Assembly (NCBI GenBank): GCA_949361645.1
Contig: OX442415.1
Span: forward strand, 12,923,672 to 12,987,671
Reading direction: 5' to 3'
DNA from: Spongilla lacustris
Taxonomy: Eukaryota; Porifera; Demospongiae; Spongillida; Spongillidae
Length of the DNA stretch: 64,000 nucleotides
Under the pieces are notes generated by a model that saw only the letters and a list, made by a program, of their open reading frames with translations, was not told the origin of the DNA and did no database searches. Shown here in pieces: positions 34,276 through 46,423 of the stretch; position 1 is the stretch's first letter, and every line of letters starts with the position of its first letter. The translations under genes were made by a program, and so were the position numbers.

Positions 34276-35119
34276 CATAGATATTAAAGTAAGGGGATTG
34301 GAAACGCATCACGTGAGCGCATGATTGTACACTGATGTACACTCCTCGACACGGTTATTATTACCCTTAAACCAACGAAGACTTGAAAACTGCTGCTACT
34401 GTGTGATTTTTTTTCGTCCTAAAACGTCATATTACATCTTCCTACGTGTCTGTAAGCCATTCTTTAACTGGCACGGCTCTTTGCTCTTATTGTTTGCTTG
34501 CTGAACGCGATTTTCTAGTACCCTTACGCGACTCGGTTACGGACTGTACCTTTTATTTTTGACCAGTTCATCCCAGCGCGATTCTGTTACTACTACGTCG
34601 TTGGTAGGTCATATCTGTATGCCTTTCCTTAATTTTGTGTACGGAGGACTGTTCTTTTGTTCACAACCTCCATTCTAGTACGTAAAAAGCGTAAATGGAG
34701 TTACTTAATTTGGCACTGTACCTTTTTCTACGATTCTGCAGGTGCTGGCGCGCTAAACATTGCATATTATAGATGTGCACAGTGTGCTACGTGCCTATTG
34801 GCTGTCATTTTCCCATTCACCGTATCGCCTTAGGAGAGGTAACGAAGCTAAGGAGTGAAGCATTTATCGATTTTTGATTATTTTTTAAGCAATGGGTATA
34901 AGACATTACGAGTGTGTAGAAGAAAGTATGACTGGAAAACAAAGGCTTTGGGTACCAGGCTTTGCCTGTCCATATACCATTCGCAAAGATGTGAACCTGT
35001 GATCCTGACGTCTCGGTCCTTATAGTCCATAAAACAGCTGCTGCGTACGATATGAATTTTTAATTGTAGGCGTGTACGTGATAATTAGATTCATTGATCC
35101 GTTTCCTTTAATATCTATG
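34276..35119. mobile_element. 844 bp non-autonomous DNA transposon, 7 bp TSD
   Basis: Inverted ends begin CATAGATATTAAAG. The flanks carry a perfect 7 bp duplication GTTTTAC (34269-34275 and 35120-35126). End sequence, size and duplication length parallel the 888 bp element at 3821-4708. No ORF is credible inside. Confidence 0.7.
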
Positions 35120-35149
35120 GTTTTACGGATCAAAAAAGAGTTGGCTCAT

Positions 35150-35285
35150 GGGGCGGAGCCCTAGACCCCGATGGGGGGGGGGGGGGGGGGGGGGGGGAGC
35201 TTTGAGCGCTCCCCCACACCCCCTAGCTGGGCGGGAGGCGTGCCCCCTCCCGCACCCTCCCCGGGACTTTATCTATAGCCGGATC
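35150..35285. repeat. GC-rich MITE fragment with G tract
   Basis: A G run at about 35174-35198 lies between gagccctagaccccgatg and gcgctcccccacacccccta. It shares gcgtgccccctcccgcaccc with the interior of the hAT-type MITE family at 2098 and 21783. Confidence 0.5.
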
Positions 35286-35762
35286 AGTTCTTTTATCGAT
35301 GCTACTGCCCTGTATACTTCCTCGCATCCACGCATGTGTATAAAGTTGAATAGTTACATTTAGAACTGATATAAACTACTTCAGTTGAAACACTATGCTG
35401 CAGGCCTACTGAACTCCAAAGGGGGTAGCGCTCGAGCTATAAAAAAAAACAGCAGCATGCACATATAATTTATTCGCATATATATGTTACGCGCAAAGCG
35501 TGGATTTGCGCAAACCCGGGATTGTCCTGCGCAAACCCTGGATCCATGGTTTGTTTGCGCAAACCTCAGATTGCCCTACTTTAATATTTATTAGCCGGCA
35601 ATTCGAATTACTGACCGAAACTTTCACGAAGGCAGAACTTGTTTGTTCTACGCTACAACCATTCAGATAACCTTTCTGTGTGGATCTCCAAGCAGTTTGG
35701 GACTGTAAGTTGTGTACAGCTTGATCAACGAACTCATATAGGCATTGCTTGCTGGGCGATAT

Positions 35763-35788
35763 CAGAGATAATCTATAGATTATCTCTG
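35763..35788. mobile_element. 26 bp palindromic micro-insertion, 7 bp TSD
   Basis: A perfect palindrome starting CAGAGATAAT and ending ATTATCTCTG, flanked on both sides by GCGATAT (35756-35762 and 35789-35795). The ends equal the first ten bases of the 888 bp element at 3821-4708, and the duplication length is the same. It lies 40 bp upstream of the Ginger start codon and is also present in copy 2 (54906-54931). Confidence 0.75.
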
Positions 35789-35827
35789 GCGATATTTAGA
35801 GCGGCTCGATCGTGTTGAGTGCAAGTG

Positions 35828-38800
35828 ATGGATGCTCAAAAGGAAACATTCAAGAAGTTTTTGGTGGATGTATTTCAGTCAGGGAAGAAAGCGGGGAGTA
35901 AAGTTGTTTCAAGAGCAAAGGGCAGAAAGATCGCTGCGCTTCTAAAAGGGACTTGTGCCGATAGCGATCCCCGTTTGAAGTTTTGGGTGAAGGCACGTAA
36001 ATTTTCGCTAATGTCCTATCCTGCTCTTGGACTCTCTGATGTACTCTGTTTGCCAGCCAAGAAAAAAGTAAGCATTGGAAATAGATGTAAGTATTTATGA
36101 CTTTTTTTTTTCTGTGCAGGATTCTAGTGACACCACCGTGCTTAGCCGTTTTAGGAGAGTGGCTTATGTGGAAGACTTTTATGATATACTTCACAGGGTA
36201 CATTGTCAAGAACGAGGACATGTAGGTTACAAAAAAACTCTTGCAGAGGTATGCTGATGGATTTTTTGTTTATAGATATCATATTATCTATTACTATTTT
36301 TTTTACAGATTTCAGCATGTTATGAATGTCTTCCACGATCTGCTGTGCAGAAGTTTGTGAGCCTGTGCCCTCTTTGCAGTTCTCAAAAACTGCAGCACAA
36401 TCAAGCACCACTGAAGCCCATCATAGCTTCAGGATTCATGAGCAGAGGCCAAGTGAGTATTAATTCATGTATTGCAAAATAAGATTAAGGGTGCTGTACT
36501 TATTTGTATTTCTCTAAGGTTGACCTAATAGACATGCGTCATCGTCCTGATGGTCCATATAATTGGATAGGACATTACATGGACCATTGGTCAAAATTCC
36601 ATGTACTATTTGCTCTTCAGAGAAAGAGTGGCACAGAGGTGGCTTGGAACCTTGCTACAAAAGTGTTTGCATATCTTGGTTTACCCAAAATATTGCAATC
36701 TGACAATGGGCGTGAATTTACAAGCACTTTAATTAACGAATTGGTTAAGAACTGGCCTGGTGACACGACTATTGTCAATGGAAGACCTCGCCATCCTCAA
36801 AGCCAAGGACTTGTGGAAAGAGGCAATGCAAAGGTGGAAGAAATGTTAGCTTGTCACTTCCATGAAAACAAGACAAATCATTGCTGGACAGATTGGCTAC
36901 ATGAAATTCAATGTAAGTAATTATCCATCTATTCTAATATTATGATTTTATTGGCAGATAAATTGAACACTTGCCTTCATGAAACCACAAAAGCTACTCC
37001 TTACCAGCTATGTTTTGGTCAGCCTCCTCATTCATCACCATTTCCTGGTGCAACTACTGGCTCCGTTATGGAGGAAGCAGTGTCTGATATCTTAGGTATG
37101 TACATATATCATGTGTTTAATAAATGCATTAATTGAGATCATGCATGAAATTAAAAAAAATTGTGATCATTTGTGTAGCTGCAGATACCTGTGAGGTTGA
37201 GGAAGTGGGAGATATTTCAGGTAATTCTAAATATAATTTAATTTCCACAAGGCCAATATGATCTTTTTTTTTCCTACCGAAACAGATGATGTTGAGGAAG
37301 AAGTGACAGCTATATCAGGTGAATTGTTTCCATATTTGGTATAGTATCTAAATGAATGACATTATAGATTCAGATAGCAATGCAGGGATGGCAGGTTGCA
37401 CAAAAGAAGATGTGTCAGGTAGTGAAGCTTTGCTGTTCATCCTCATTTTTTAACAATACTATGGTCATGTACATGTGGATTTATGTGCAGAAGAATGAAT
37501 TAAATCATTTTTATTTACAGCTACTGGTATTTTTGAGAAAGGAGGAAGTGATGATTCAGGTAAATTAGATGCCTTTATACTTTAATATTGCTCTCAATAA
37601 ATAACATACATTCAGATACCAAGCAAAATGAAGCAGACACTGTGACAGCACAATGCATAAGTGAGAAGGAAAAGCACATGTCTGAAGGTAAGAACCATAT
37701 GTCGTTTTTTTAAACTAGGTGACCAGTATACATGTATTTAGATGTTTAAAGTGCATCCTTTTAAACATGTTTGAACACAAATGTATGTGCTACACTGATT
37801 ATTGTTAATATCTAGTACATTTGTTTTAATATTACTTTCTGCTGCCCAAGTTGAAGACGACTTCTATGCAAGGTAATTTATTTAATCACTACGTGTATGT
37901 ATGTTTCCGGCATGATCATGCAAACATTACCACAATCTAATTCTGTACAGTCATGAAGATATGGAACTCTTCAACCATATCAAAACGGAAATGGATCGAT
38001 TGAGGGTATACATGCACAGTGCATGTATATGTTAAAATTTATGCATGCACTTATCCATGTGTGACTCACACACACAGCCAGAGCTCATTGCTATAGTGAA
38101 GGGAGAAACAAATTCTGATTTGCACAATATATACTGGCATGGTAGCAAGATAGAGAAAAGTAAAATTCGGCTCCATGACAAATTTGGGCCATCCCGATCA
38201 TTGCCTGATCATTTGGTTAGTCATCAATAAAGTAGCAATTGTGTATTAATTTCACGATTCTGTACTATCACCCTGTAGCAAGGACGATTGTGTGCTCATC
38301 TTGGTACTATTACCAACACATATAAGATGCGTGGATATGGCTTAGCCTATATTTATGAAGTTCTGCTTCCGGAGGTGAGCTCAAATTTTTTTGGCATATC
38401 CCACCTGCTGAATATCGATATTTGCTTTGACCTTCAGTTCTATACTCGGATGGAAAGACAGGAAGTTGTCAGCAGTACTGGTTCAGCAAGTTCAGACTTA
38501 GCAAAGCCTGGTGATGATGATGCTGTCGATACTGATAGTGATGATAATGAAGGTATATGTGTATGTTACATATCATGTCAGTTCAGACCACTGCATGATA
38601 ATTGCAATGCATATCTCAATATAAATTATTAGCTACAAAATGCTTTTCATTCCATTAGTGTTTTTGGCTTTCTGTAATGTGTGTAAGCTTAAATATGACA
38701 AGTTCATTTATCCTATGTTGTGTTTGTATATTTTATTGCTATTATCATTAAGTAAAAAAAAAATTATAGTATACATTAAAAAACTTATATCAACTGTTTT

Positions 38801-40488
38801 ATTACTTAAATACCATGTTATATGCAAAGCCTATTTTGCTGAAGTACACATTTTTAATTGTGATTTTTTATGTTTGTATAGGGAAATATTGTGGTAGATT
38901 GGGAAATTCCATTAAACACCTCCAAGCACGTATTAAAGCAGATAAGCATTACCGCAGTAATGCAGAAAGAATGAAAAATCGATATCTGCATTGCACAAAT
39001 GTGACACAATTTGAAGTTGGGAATTTAGTTTCTGTTCGAATTCCTAAAATTGATCGGGCCCGTACAGATATTCGACGATTGCCATGCATTGTTGTTCAGA
39101 AGACTGGAAAGAAGCATATATTTTATCGCCTCAGATGTGTACATGGAGTACTTAAATCATGCTATCAAGAAAGCGATTTGGAGTTGTATCCTTCTGGTGA
39201 TAGCTCATCAAATGACTCATCATTAAAGGTAGATGGATGGAAGGAAGAGAACCGAATTACTTTGCGTGAGGCTTCGATGAGGCAGAACCCTTGTAACAAA
39301 TTCTATGGAGACAAGTGCTCATGCAAGAAGGGCTGTTCATCAAGGCGATGTGGTTGTGTGATGAAAGGAAAACCATGCTCTAGTCATTGCCATGGAGGGA
39401 GGCCATGCCAAAATGAAGGAGAGCATGTAACACCTAGAAACTCACCAAGCTGCATCGCAAATGGAGAAGAGAGTGGGTGCAATGATGAAGAGGAGCATGT
39501 ATCTGTTGATGGCTCACCAAGCAGCAGTAGAAATGGTGAAGAGAGTGGGTGCAAGGATGAAGAGGAGCATGTATCACCAAGCAATGGAGAATATTGCTCA
39601 TGCAAGAAGGGCTGTTCATCAAGGCGATGTGGTTGTGTGAGGAAAGCAAACACATGCTCCAGTCATTGCCATGGAGGGAGGACATGCAAAAATGAAGGAG
39701 AGCATATCACTCCTAGAGGCCCATCAATGAATACGACAACTTGGCTATCTGAACTAAGTTTAAATGTTGATGACAAAAATACTATCTGTTCAGGTGGTTG
39801 GTTGACAGACAGGCACATCTCTGCTGCTAGTGAACTACTGAAAAGCCAATTCCCCCAATGTAAGGGATTGGACAATCCAATCTTGGGGGAAAATTTTTCA
39901 TTTCCAATCCTCAAAGGAGAGGGCGTGCAAATATTACATGTAGATGAAATCCATTGGATCTGCATCTCAACTATGGGATGTAACTTAGATGAAGTAAATC
40001 TGTATGACAGCCGATTTACTACTGTCTCTCCAGCAACAATTAAACTGATTTGTTCACTTCTTCACTGCTGTAAATCTGAACTGACAGTGAATATCATGCA
40101 ATTCCAACTTCAGTCTAATGGAAGTGACTGTGGGGTGTATGCAATAGCATGTGCAACATCTTTGTGCAATGGAGATGAGCCAGCAGATCAGTGTTGGAAT
40201 CAGAAAAAGATGCGCCCTCATCTCCTTCAATGCTTGGAAAACACCTATATGTCAGCCTATCCAGTTTTTTCTGCTGAAGAGGCAAAAAGCCATAGAAAGA
40301 AAATCCTAAACAGCATAAAGGTGCCAGTCTACTGTACTTGTCGCCTTCCTTGGCACAAGGAAGATATGATACAGTGTGAGGCGTGTATGGAATGGTACCA
40401 TCCAAACTGCTTGTCATTACCTGACCACATTTTCAAAAGTGCTGCACCATGGCGCTGTTCAACATGCTTCCATGATATCTCTTGCTGA
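35828..40488 (+). CDS. Ginger transposase: integrase, CXC repeats, Ulp1 protease, PHD finger
   Basis: Sixteen exons keep one frame of 1,104 codons plus stop: 35828-36067, 36120-36248, 36309-36452, 36519-36912, 36958-37095, 37179-37220, 37286-37318, 37368-37418, 37521-37559, 37616-37687, 37851-37872, 37951-38005, 38078-38215, 38279-38374, 38438-38552 and 38882-40488. All borders are GT-AG. Domains in order: H2C2 zinc finger (HRVHCQERGH ... CPLC), integrase core with D at 36522, D at 36702 (QSDNGRE) and E at 36816 (LVERGNAK), six tiny acidic linker exons, a basic region, two CSCKKGCSSRRCGCV repeats (39316 and 39596), Ulp1/C48-like protease (HWICIS, YDS, NGSDCGVYA), and a C-terminal PHD finger (YCTCRLPWH ... 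CEACMEWYHPNC). The integrase should cut and join element ends in the nucleus. The protease could process SUMO, and the PHD could read histone tails; both are family-based inferences. The frame upstream of 35828 opens with GTG, so the ATG is preferred. Confidence 0.85.
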
Positions 40489-40778
40489 ATAATTAATTGT
40501 GTGTGTACTGCTATAGCGCATATCCTTATGCCAGTATATATCATTTCATATATGTTACTCATCTATTCGTTAAAAATTTATATGAATCCAGGGTTTGCGC
40601 AGGACAATCCCGGGATTGTCCAGATCTACGCTTTGCGCACGAGCAATCCCAGGATTGCGCAGCCAATCCATGGTTTGTACCACAAACCATGGATCCAGGG
40701 TTTGCGCAGGACAATCCCGGGATTGCGCAAATCCACGCTTTGCGCGTAACATATATACGGCACGGCTCAATCTTTCAG

Positions 40779-42709
40779 TCAGCGCCTTTTCTTTTTATCT
40801 TTCGGAGCTTCTCCCAGAGCTTCTCCCAAAGCTTCCCTTGAGCTCCCAAATAGGGCCTCAAATTCTGCAATACCTCCATCATCACCCTGGTGCCGTATAA
40901 CATCACAGAACTGCTCGATCTCATCAGGTAGTGTGTCGGTCAGTTTTCTATAAAATGATATCAGTTCATCATTTGACACAGTGGCAACTTGTTCCATAGA
41001 CGCCATCATGTGCAATGGAACATACAAGGAAGCCTTGAATACCCGTGATGGTAAAGGTAGCTCGCCATGGAGGCCAAGAAGAGAAGCCAAGTAGTAAGCG
41101 TGCTCAACAAGACAGGCAAACTGCAACGCACAATTCACAATGGCGGCATCTGGGATCGGCTTGTTCCTTAGTTTGGGTGAATGATGACCCAATGAGGAAC
41201 ACAAGCAAGCCAACACCAGTGTAGGTATGAACTTATCTGGTACAATCTCCATCCTGTGAGCTGCAACCATACATGCATATATTAAGAGGGATTCAAATTT
41301 GAAACTTTCACCTGAGCTTAGAGTACTGTGAAGTACACTGTCATACAGGCTCTGGGGAAGAAACGATTGCACGGATTCGTGGCCATGTGTCAGGACAGCA
41401 AATAATGACAACATTCTCTGTTGGGTGTTAAGACTGCGAAACATTTGCAACAGCTCTGGATTACAGGGTGGTACGTCAACAATCTTGGTTGCACGACCGC
41501 CTTCACCATATTCAGTGACAGACTGGAGGCATAATAAGCTGTACATCCACTTGCGAACAGCAAAGAGTTTCAAGTAAATAGAGTTGCTCTCCTCACAATC
41601 AAGAGTGCTGCGCCAAAAAATGCCACTATTTATGATTGATAGAAATTCTATGTTCAGTTTCCCTTCCAGTATTTGGGGTAAGAGTGTGACACTAAAGGGA
41701 CAGGCAGAAGCCCCAGGCTCTGAACTGCTATCATCTGCCAATTCTTCTTCAAAGCTATACGTATTCTCGATTGCATCACTAAAATCAGGAAATATCTCAC
41801 ATATTTCATTTATTTCTGTGTTTGTTAAAAATTGATGAACAGTTCTGCATGAGTGTTCACATATCCATTGCGATGCCCACTCCACGTCACATGGTGAGGT
41901 TACCTTGAGCTCTTCCATAACTTCCTCTTTACGGATATAGCAATTGGTGTAGTCATTGCCACACAGAATGGAGAGTGCTGGGAGGCACTGAACGGCAATG
42001 CGCAAAGTACGTGCGAGGTCCACTGGGCGAACTATCTCACACAAAACATCATTGGGTTTATTGCTCATTGTTGGCATTTGCAATTTTAGTGCGTCCTCTT
42101 TGTCAAAAAGTTTGCAGAGAATAACGGAACATCCTGCCATCAACACCAGATTGGTATTATTTGTCAGTATTCCGCAGGCATTGGGGTGGTCCTTCGCGTA
42201 TCGCGCCATGGATCTCTCGGCTTCTCCATTGCAAATGATGACTTCTGCGCCACTTTTTTGCAGCTCTTGTAAAAGGTGGTGAAAGAGTAGGGGTTTAAAT
42301 TTCAAGCGGTGCTTTAGTGAGCGATATTCTCTTTCGTCGTGACAATACTTGACATAACGCGTAGCCAATTCTTCCCACGTTTCCCCATCTTTGATTCGTT
42401 AGGCCCGTCAACGAAGAACACCGGCTCGACTTTGAGGTGTTTCATGGCCTTGACAAAGCCAAGGAGTCTCTCGGCATACTCATCAAAATCGCCGCCATAT
42501 ACGTAGCTATGCCACGGATATTTTTTGCTGTCCACCTTAGCTTTATGAAAGCTTCCCAGCAGCCATAGAACCACAGAAACAAAGTCGCAGACGATAACAG
42601 CGTCACCTTTGCGACTGCGAGCCCATTTTACTAGGCTCAACGACCGATCATGGCTCATCGCGAGTTTGCTGGTAGTAAGGAAGTGGAGGAGCTTGCTGTT
42701 AACACCCAT
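40779..42709 (-). CDS. XPG/asteroid-like PIN-fold protein, one frameshift
   Basis: The start MGVNSKLLHFL at 42709 is the typical XPG-type N-terminus (Gly-2 after Met), preferred over an upstream in-frame Met at 42751. Acidic motifs VIVCDFVSVVLWLLG, YGGDFDEYAERLLGF and VFFVDGPN fit the N-terminal half of the nuclease domain; AEVIICNGEAERSMARYA, LTNNTNLVLMAGC and SILCGNDYT fit the internal half. The rest (to ~610 aa in total) is helical and unassigned, ending in a basic KDKKKRR tail. The YGGDFDxYA motif points to the asteroid (ASTE1) branch rather than FEN1; a FAM120-like protein is the alternative. Two frames overlap: the N-terminal frame must shift by one base near 42383-42400 to reach the downstream 529-codon frame. 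This is a genuine lesion or an assembly error beside a GGGG run. Ginger copy 1 starts 23 bp after the stop. Confidence 0.65.
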
Positions 42710-44321
42710 CTTGTCACAAGCTATATAAGAGGAATAACATACAGCAATCAATGTTCCGGAACGGATCCAGCTAAAAATAGTTTCTTGAGGCTATAACGTT
42801 ATACAGTGCATATCTGATCGGGGTCATCCAACCGAGCATTGTTCAATTGGTGGAACCATTACGCCCTCTGCGAATGATTTTAATATAAGACTGATTGTTG
42901 TACTGTGTTCACTGTGTTGGGCGCAAAATGTGGATTTCCACAATTTTTATGTGAATCTGCGTAGCTATATAGGTAGGTACTTCAAACCCCCCGTAAAATG
43001 CACCCAAAAATTGAAGACCACGTAACGGTGCAAAATTTTGTGACGGGTTTTTCATTTTTAGAAGAGATTGTTGCCAAAGGTACCTACTGGTACGCCAAAC
43101 ATGCTTTAGCAGGCTCATGTGTGTGGATTATGTTAATGATAAAATGATACCTTTGGGTACATTTTGATACAGTATAAAAGTGGGGTAAACGAGTACTGGG
43201 CAATGTACGTACCGCTCAAAAGATCGACCAATTCCATCGAGTGAATATGCACCTTATTTGTCACATGACATGTTTGGTATCAACTTTGACTCATTCTTTA
43301 AACACTGTAACGTTTATTACGACAGTTTCACGTGTTTTGGTGTAGGTGCAAGGTGTTAAAGTTTCCCAGATGGCGCCAATTTACCTATTTAATAGCCGCC
43401 ATTTTTCACAAAGATTTTGACTTACATGTACCTACCATTCCTTGAAGGCATTCAAGGACTTCGTTAAGTGGTTATTTATGGAGCGTTATAAATAAGACAG
43501 ACGTGAATGATGGTACCATTCATTTACATGGGTACTTTCCAGGACACCACTAGATCAAAACCAAGTCATATATGTTGACATTTCGATAGAATTGGGAAAA
43601 ACTAGTGGGATCTGAATGTTCTGTACCAATACGTAATGTGTCTTGCCTTAGCCAGACTCTCATCAATCCAGTACCATCATCTTTGATTCATCCAAGTGTC
43701 CATTGTGGCAAATAGTAGTGCATTTCAAGAAAACCTTATACTTAAAAAAAAAAACAAGGCATTCCGAGTGTAGCAAGTGTGCAAACAGAAGAACAAGTTT
43801 TGACAAAACTCATGACCACCACCATAACAATTACGACCTCAGAAAGAATAAACTCAACCCCAGATGGGATGAGAGCTTCCTCACAGTTTCAATAGAAAAC
43901 ATGTCACCTCAAAGAAATATATATCAGTAATACATATATGTCTGAGGCATATATGGGGGACCTATCCTCAATGGCAATTGAATAAAATCACAAAGAAGGT
44001 AACCCCAGGAGTTTATTAGTATTTGCTTCCGTATAGTCAGAAACAAACCACAAAACATGATGTTGCTAGGCAGTGACATGTTCAGTGTTGCTACAGCTGG
44101 ACATAGCATTTTGGTGGGTACTTCTGCACAGCTGGTATAAATGGCTGATCCTTTTCTCTCTACCACTAATGGCCCCTCACCCAAAAATGGGTCTATCACA
44201 TTTCTGAGTTACATAAATGTACATACAAGTACAGGTTCTGATGAATGCACTTGCCTGTACTAGAGGGCAGGTACACATACTGGTACCTGGTTACAAGGCA
44301 ACCCATTGTAAAAAAAAAATG
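42710..44321. other. Intergenic DNA, no gene seen
   Basis: Presumed upstream region of the XPG-like gene, then unique sequence. A 75-codon ORF at 43703-43930 and a 91-codon ORF at 43924-44199 show no recognised features. Confidence 0.4.
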
Positions 44322-44625
44322 AAGGGAACAAGATATAAAAAAACATTCTCTCTGAGAAAGTTGGTGGTATATAGGATTTGAAGGCAATGGTGGTGTAAAA
44401 AGGAAAGGAACAAGGGATCAACGATGATACAAATTTTTTTAAACAGTCCTATATTTAGCAACGTAAAATGTACGTACTACAAAAGTGATAAATATAGGAC
44501 TGTTAAAAAAATTCGTATCATCGTTGATCCCTTGTTCCTTTCCTTTTTACACCACCATTGCCTTCAAATCCTATATACCACCAACTTTCTCAGAGAGAAT
44601 GTTTTTTTATATCTTGTGTATTGCA
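44322..44625. repeat. Foldback repeat, ~120 bp arms
   Basis: Arms containing ttctctctgagaaagttggt, ggaacaagggatcaacgatg and cagtcctatatt face their inverses, with a ~50 bp centre. It shares a consensus (ggtggtg-aaa-aaggaaa-aagg) with the foldback at 63139-63431. Confidence 0.85.
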
Positions 44626-45195
44626 TATTGGTGCTCAGCTGAAATGATAAATTGATTATGTCAATTAATGTATCCCACATGATTGCAGATCACGAGATGA
44701 AAGGGAGTGGGTAACTACAATTGATTCTTGCTCAAGTTGGTTAGAGAAATTGTGATCTTATATAATACCATAATCCTCTGTAACAGGCTGGTTCAGTATA
44801 TACAGACTGAGAAATAATATATAGAGCTGCTGCCTATAGTCCACATCTCAGCAGGACTCATCCCATGTTCTGTTCGCAGTGGATGATTGCATATTCCAAC
44901 TGTTTTGTTGAAGGCTAATGCAATGAGAGGTTCTTTTTATAGGTACACCCTTAGGTAAACATCCCTTCCTTCCACAGGTACACATCACTTCCATATAGGC
45001 TAACACCCATTGCAGAGATACATACCTCTTTCATAGGTGCACATGCTTCCATAGGTACACATCGATAGGTACACACCACATACACCCCTTCCATACATAC
45101 ACACCCTTTCCATAGGTACATACCCCTTCCATAGGTACGCACCCCTTTCATAGGTACATACGTATACCCCTTCCATAGGTACGCACCCCTTCCAC
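44625..45195. repeat. Inverted copy of the 17870-18400 module
   Basis: It contains the same ~300 bp unique part (for example ggttagagaaattgtgatct) and a diverged minisatellite of ccttccataggtacaca units at 44940-45195, in the opposite orientation. Confidence 0.75.
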
Positions 45196-45613
45196 CCAGA
45201 GATGGATATAAACTTGTATTCAGCTCTAGTTATGCTATTACATGTAGTAACTGACACATAACTGCAGCTTCGAATTCGTTTTTGAAGTGCATTAAAAAAT
45301 ATTAACTTGATTAGGACCCCAATAGAGGATATTGCGTGCACAGCCCTTGTCATCCCTCAAGAATAACTCCATGAACTTAGCACCTTTTGGACCTCAGTTT
45401 CTTCATGTAGATTTTTATATTAATGGCTTTATATGTGTTTTAGATTTCAGCGCTATCATATTTCAAACAGTGGAAAACAGCACATTTCCTCAAAAGTTAA
45501 CACGTCTTACAGATTTTTAGACTACAATTCAGGACATAGAAGTAGCAACATTAGGAGGGGAAAAAAGGTATTTACTAATACAAGTAAAATTAACCTGTAC
45601 ATGACTGTTATCA
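45196..45613 (-). other. Distal 3' flank of lipase copy C
   Basis: An inverted copy of the region 3' to lipase copies A (about 9990-10400) and B (about 25100-25560). The homology stops at gactgttat (45613) and resumes at about 63432, so this copy is split. Confidence 0.75.
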
Positions 45614-46282
45614 GGACCCACGGTAGTGGGTTCTATGTAGGATTGGCTTCGTGGGCGTGGTTTTCGAACGAGCGTTATAAAACGGTAACGAAGCGTTGCC
45701 TATACTCGCCAGCTCGCATATAGACCCTTTTCATCGCGTGATCTAGACTCATTAAAAATGATGTTCATCGTTACGGACACCATGATGGTGCACAGCTGGT
45801 CTATGAAAAGATGACTGGAAAAGTGTGTTTGGAACAAATCCACTGGGATTTCAACGTAGTCATTGTAATGCGCTTCCTGGAGATCGCAGCAATGTATCCT
45901 CCATCCCTACGCTTCATGCTCATTTTTTTAATCTCTATGACCTTTCTTGATCACACATTCCACGCCAATAAAACCTCTCCATCTTAGCGTCTTATCTTGT
46001 CCAAAGTGACCATGCACCACTAAGTTCAGCGCAATGATAATATGATATCCTCCAAAAGAACGTTTATTGTTCATCCTTAACTGATGATATATGTTATAGA
46101 ATTCTATAACATATCAGTTAGCACCAGATATTCCGAAGTATACGTGTAGTTTCATTCCACCTTCGTTATCGTGAAGCTAGTACTTCACGATTGACAAAAT
46201 CATTTTGCTCTTCTTCGAAAACAGTCCCTTTTGTTCTCAGACTGTTTGTTCTTATGCTAGCAGTAGTTTGTGTCGTATTCCA
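45614..46282. other. Repeat-like intergenic DNA
   Basis: A block at about 45722-45806 (agacccttttcatc ... accatgatggtgcacag) resembles 46552-46640, the leader of the THAP exon. A palindrome with a perfect 26 bp core lies at about 46085-46115. No gene. Confidence 0.4.
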
Positions 46283-46423
46283 TGTCGAGCGACAGTATTT
46301 CCTGACGACAGAATTTCCTTAGGATATACGGTCGCTACGTTAATTGTGAGCGGCATAATTTCCTGAGGAAAAACTGTCGCCGCGACACAATTTCCGGGCG
46401 ACAGATTTTCCTGTGACACTGTT
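46283..46423. repeat. 140 bp direct repeat, copy 1
   Basis: It matches 47844-47983 with few changes, and consists of internal variants of CGACAgaATTTCCT in both orientations. A C tract follows at 46427-46454, then aatatgcttccgccgcccctg. Confidence 0.8.

Larger units (their letters stand above)
35485..40751 (+). mobile_element. Ginger transposon, copy 1 (complete, 5,267 bp)
   Basis: It is bounded by terminal inverted repeats starting TGTTACGCGCAAAGCGTGG (35485-about 35554) and their inverse at about 40682-40751, with roughly one mismatch in 70. It is flanked by a 4 bp duplication TATA (35481-35484 and 40752-40755). TG...CA ends and 4 bp duplications fit Ginger, a cut-and-paste group whose transposase is related to retroviral-type integrases. 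The 3' end is extended: a second partial copy of the terminal repeat lies inside it at about 40590-40660. The element carries one 16-exon gene and ends 23 bp past the stop of the opposing XPG-like gene once the duplication is counted. Confidence 0.9.

Noticed and set aside
39384..40417. Antisense ORFs of 83-100 codons over Ginger exon 16 (and mirror ORFs in copy 2)
   Set aside because: Shadows of the long coding exon on the other strand; no domain features.
46078..46118. Palindrome with perfect 26 bp core as another micro-insertion
   Set aside because: Unlike the one at 35763, it has no flanking 7 bp duplication and its ends do not match the CAGAGATAAT terminus.
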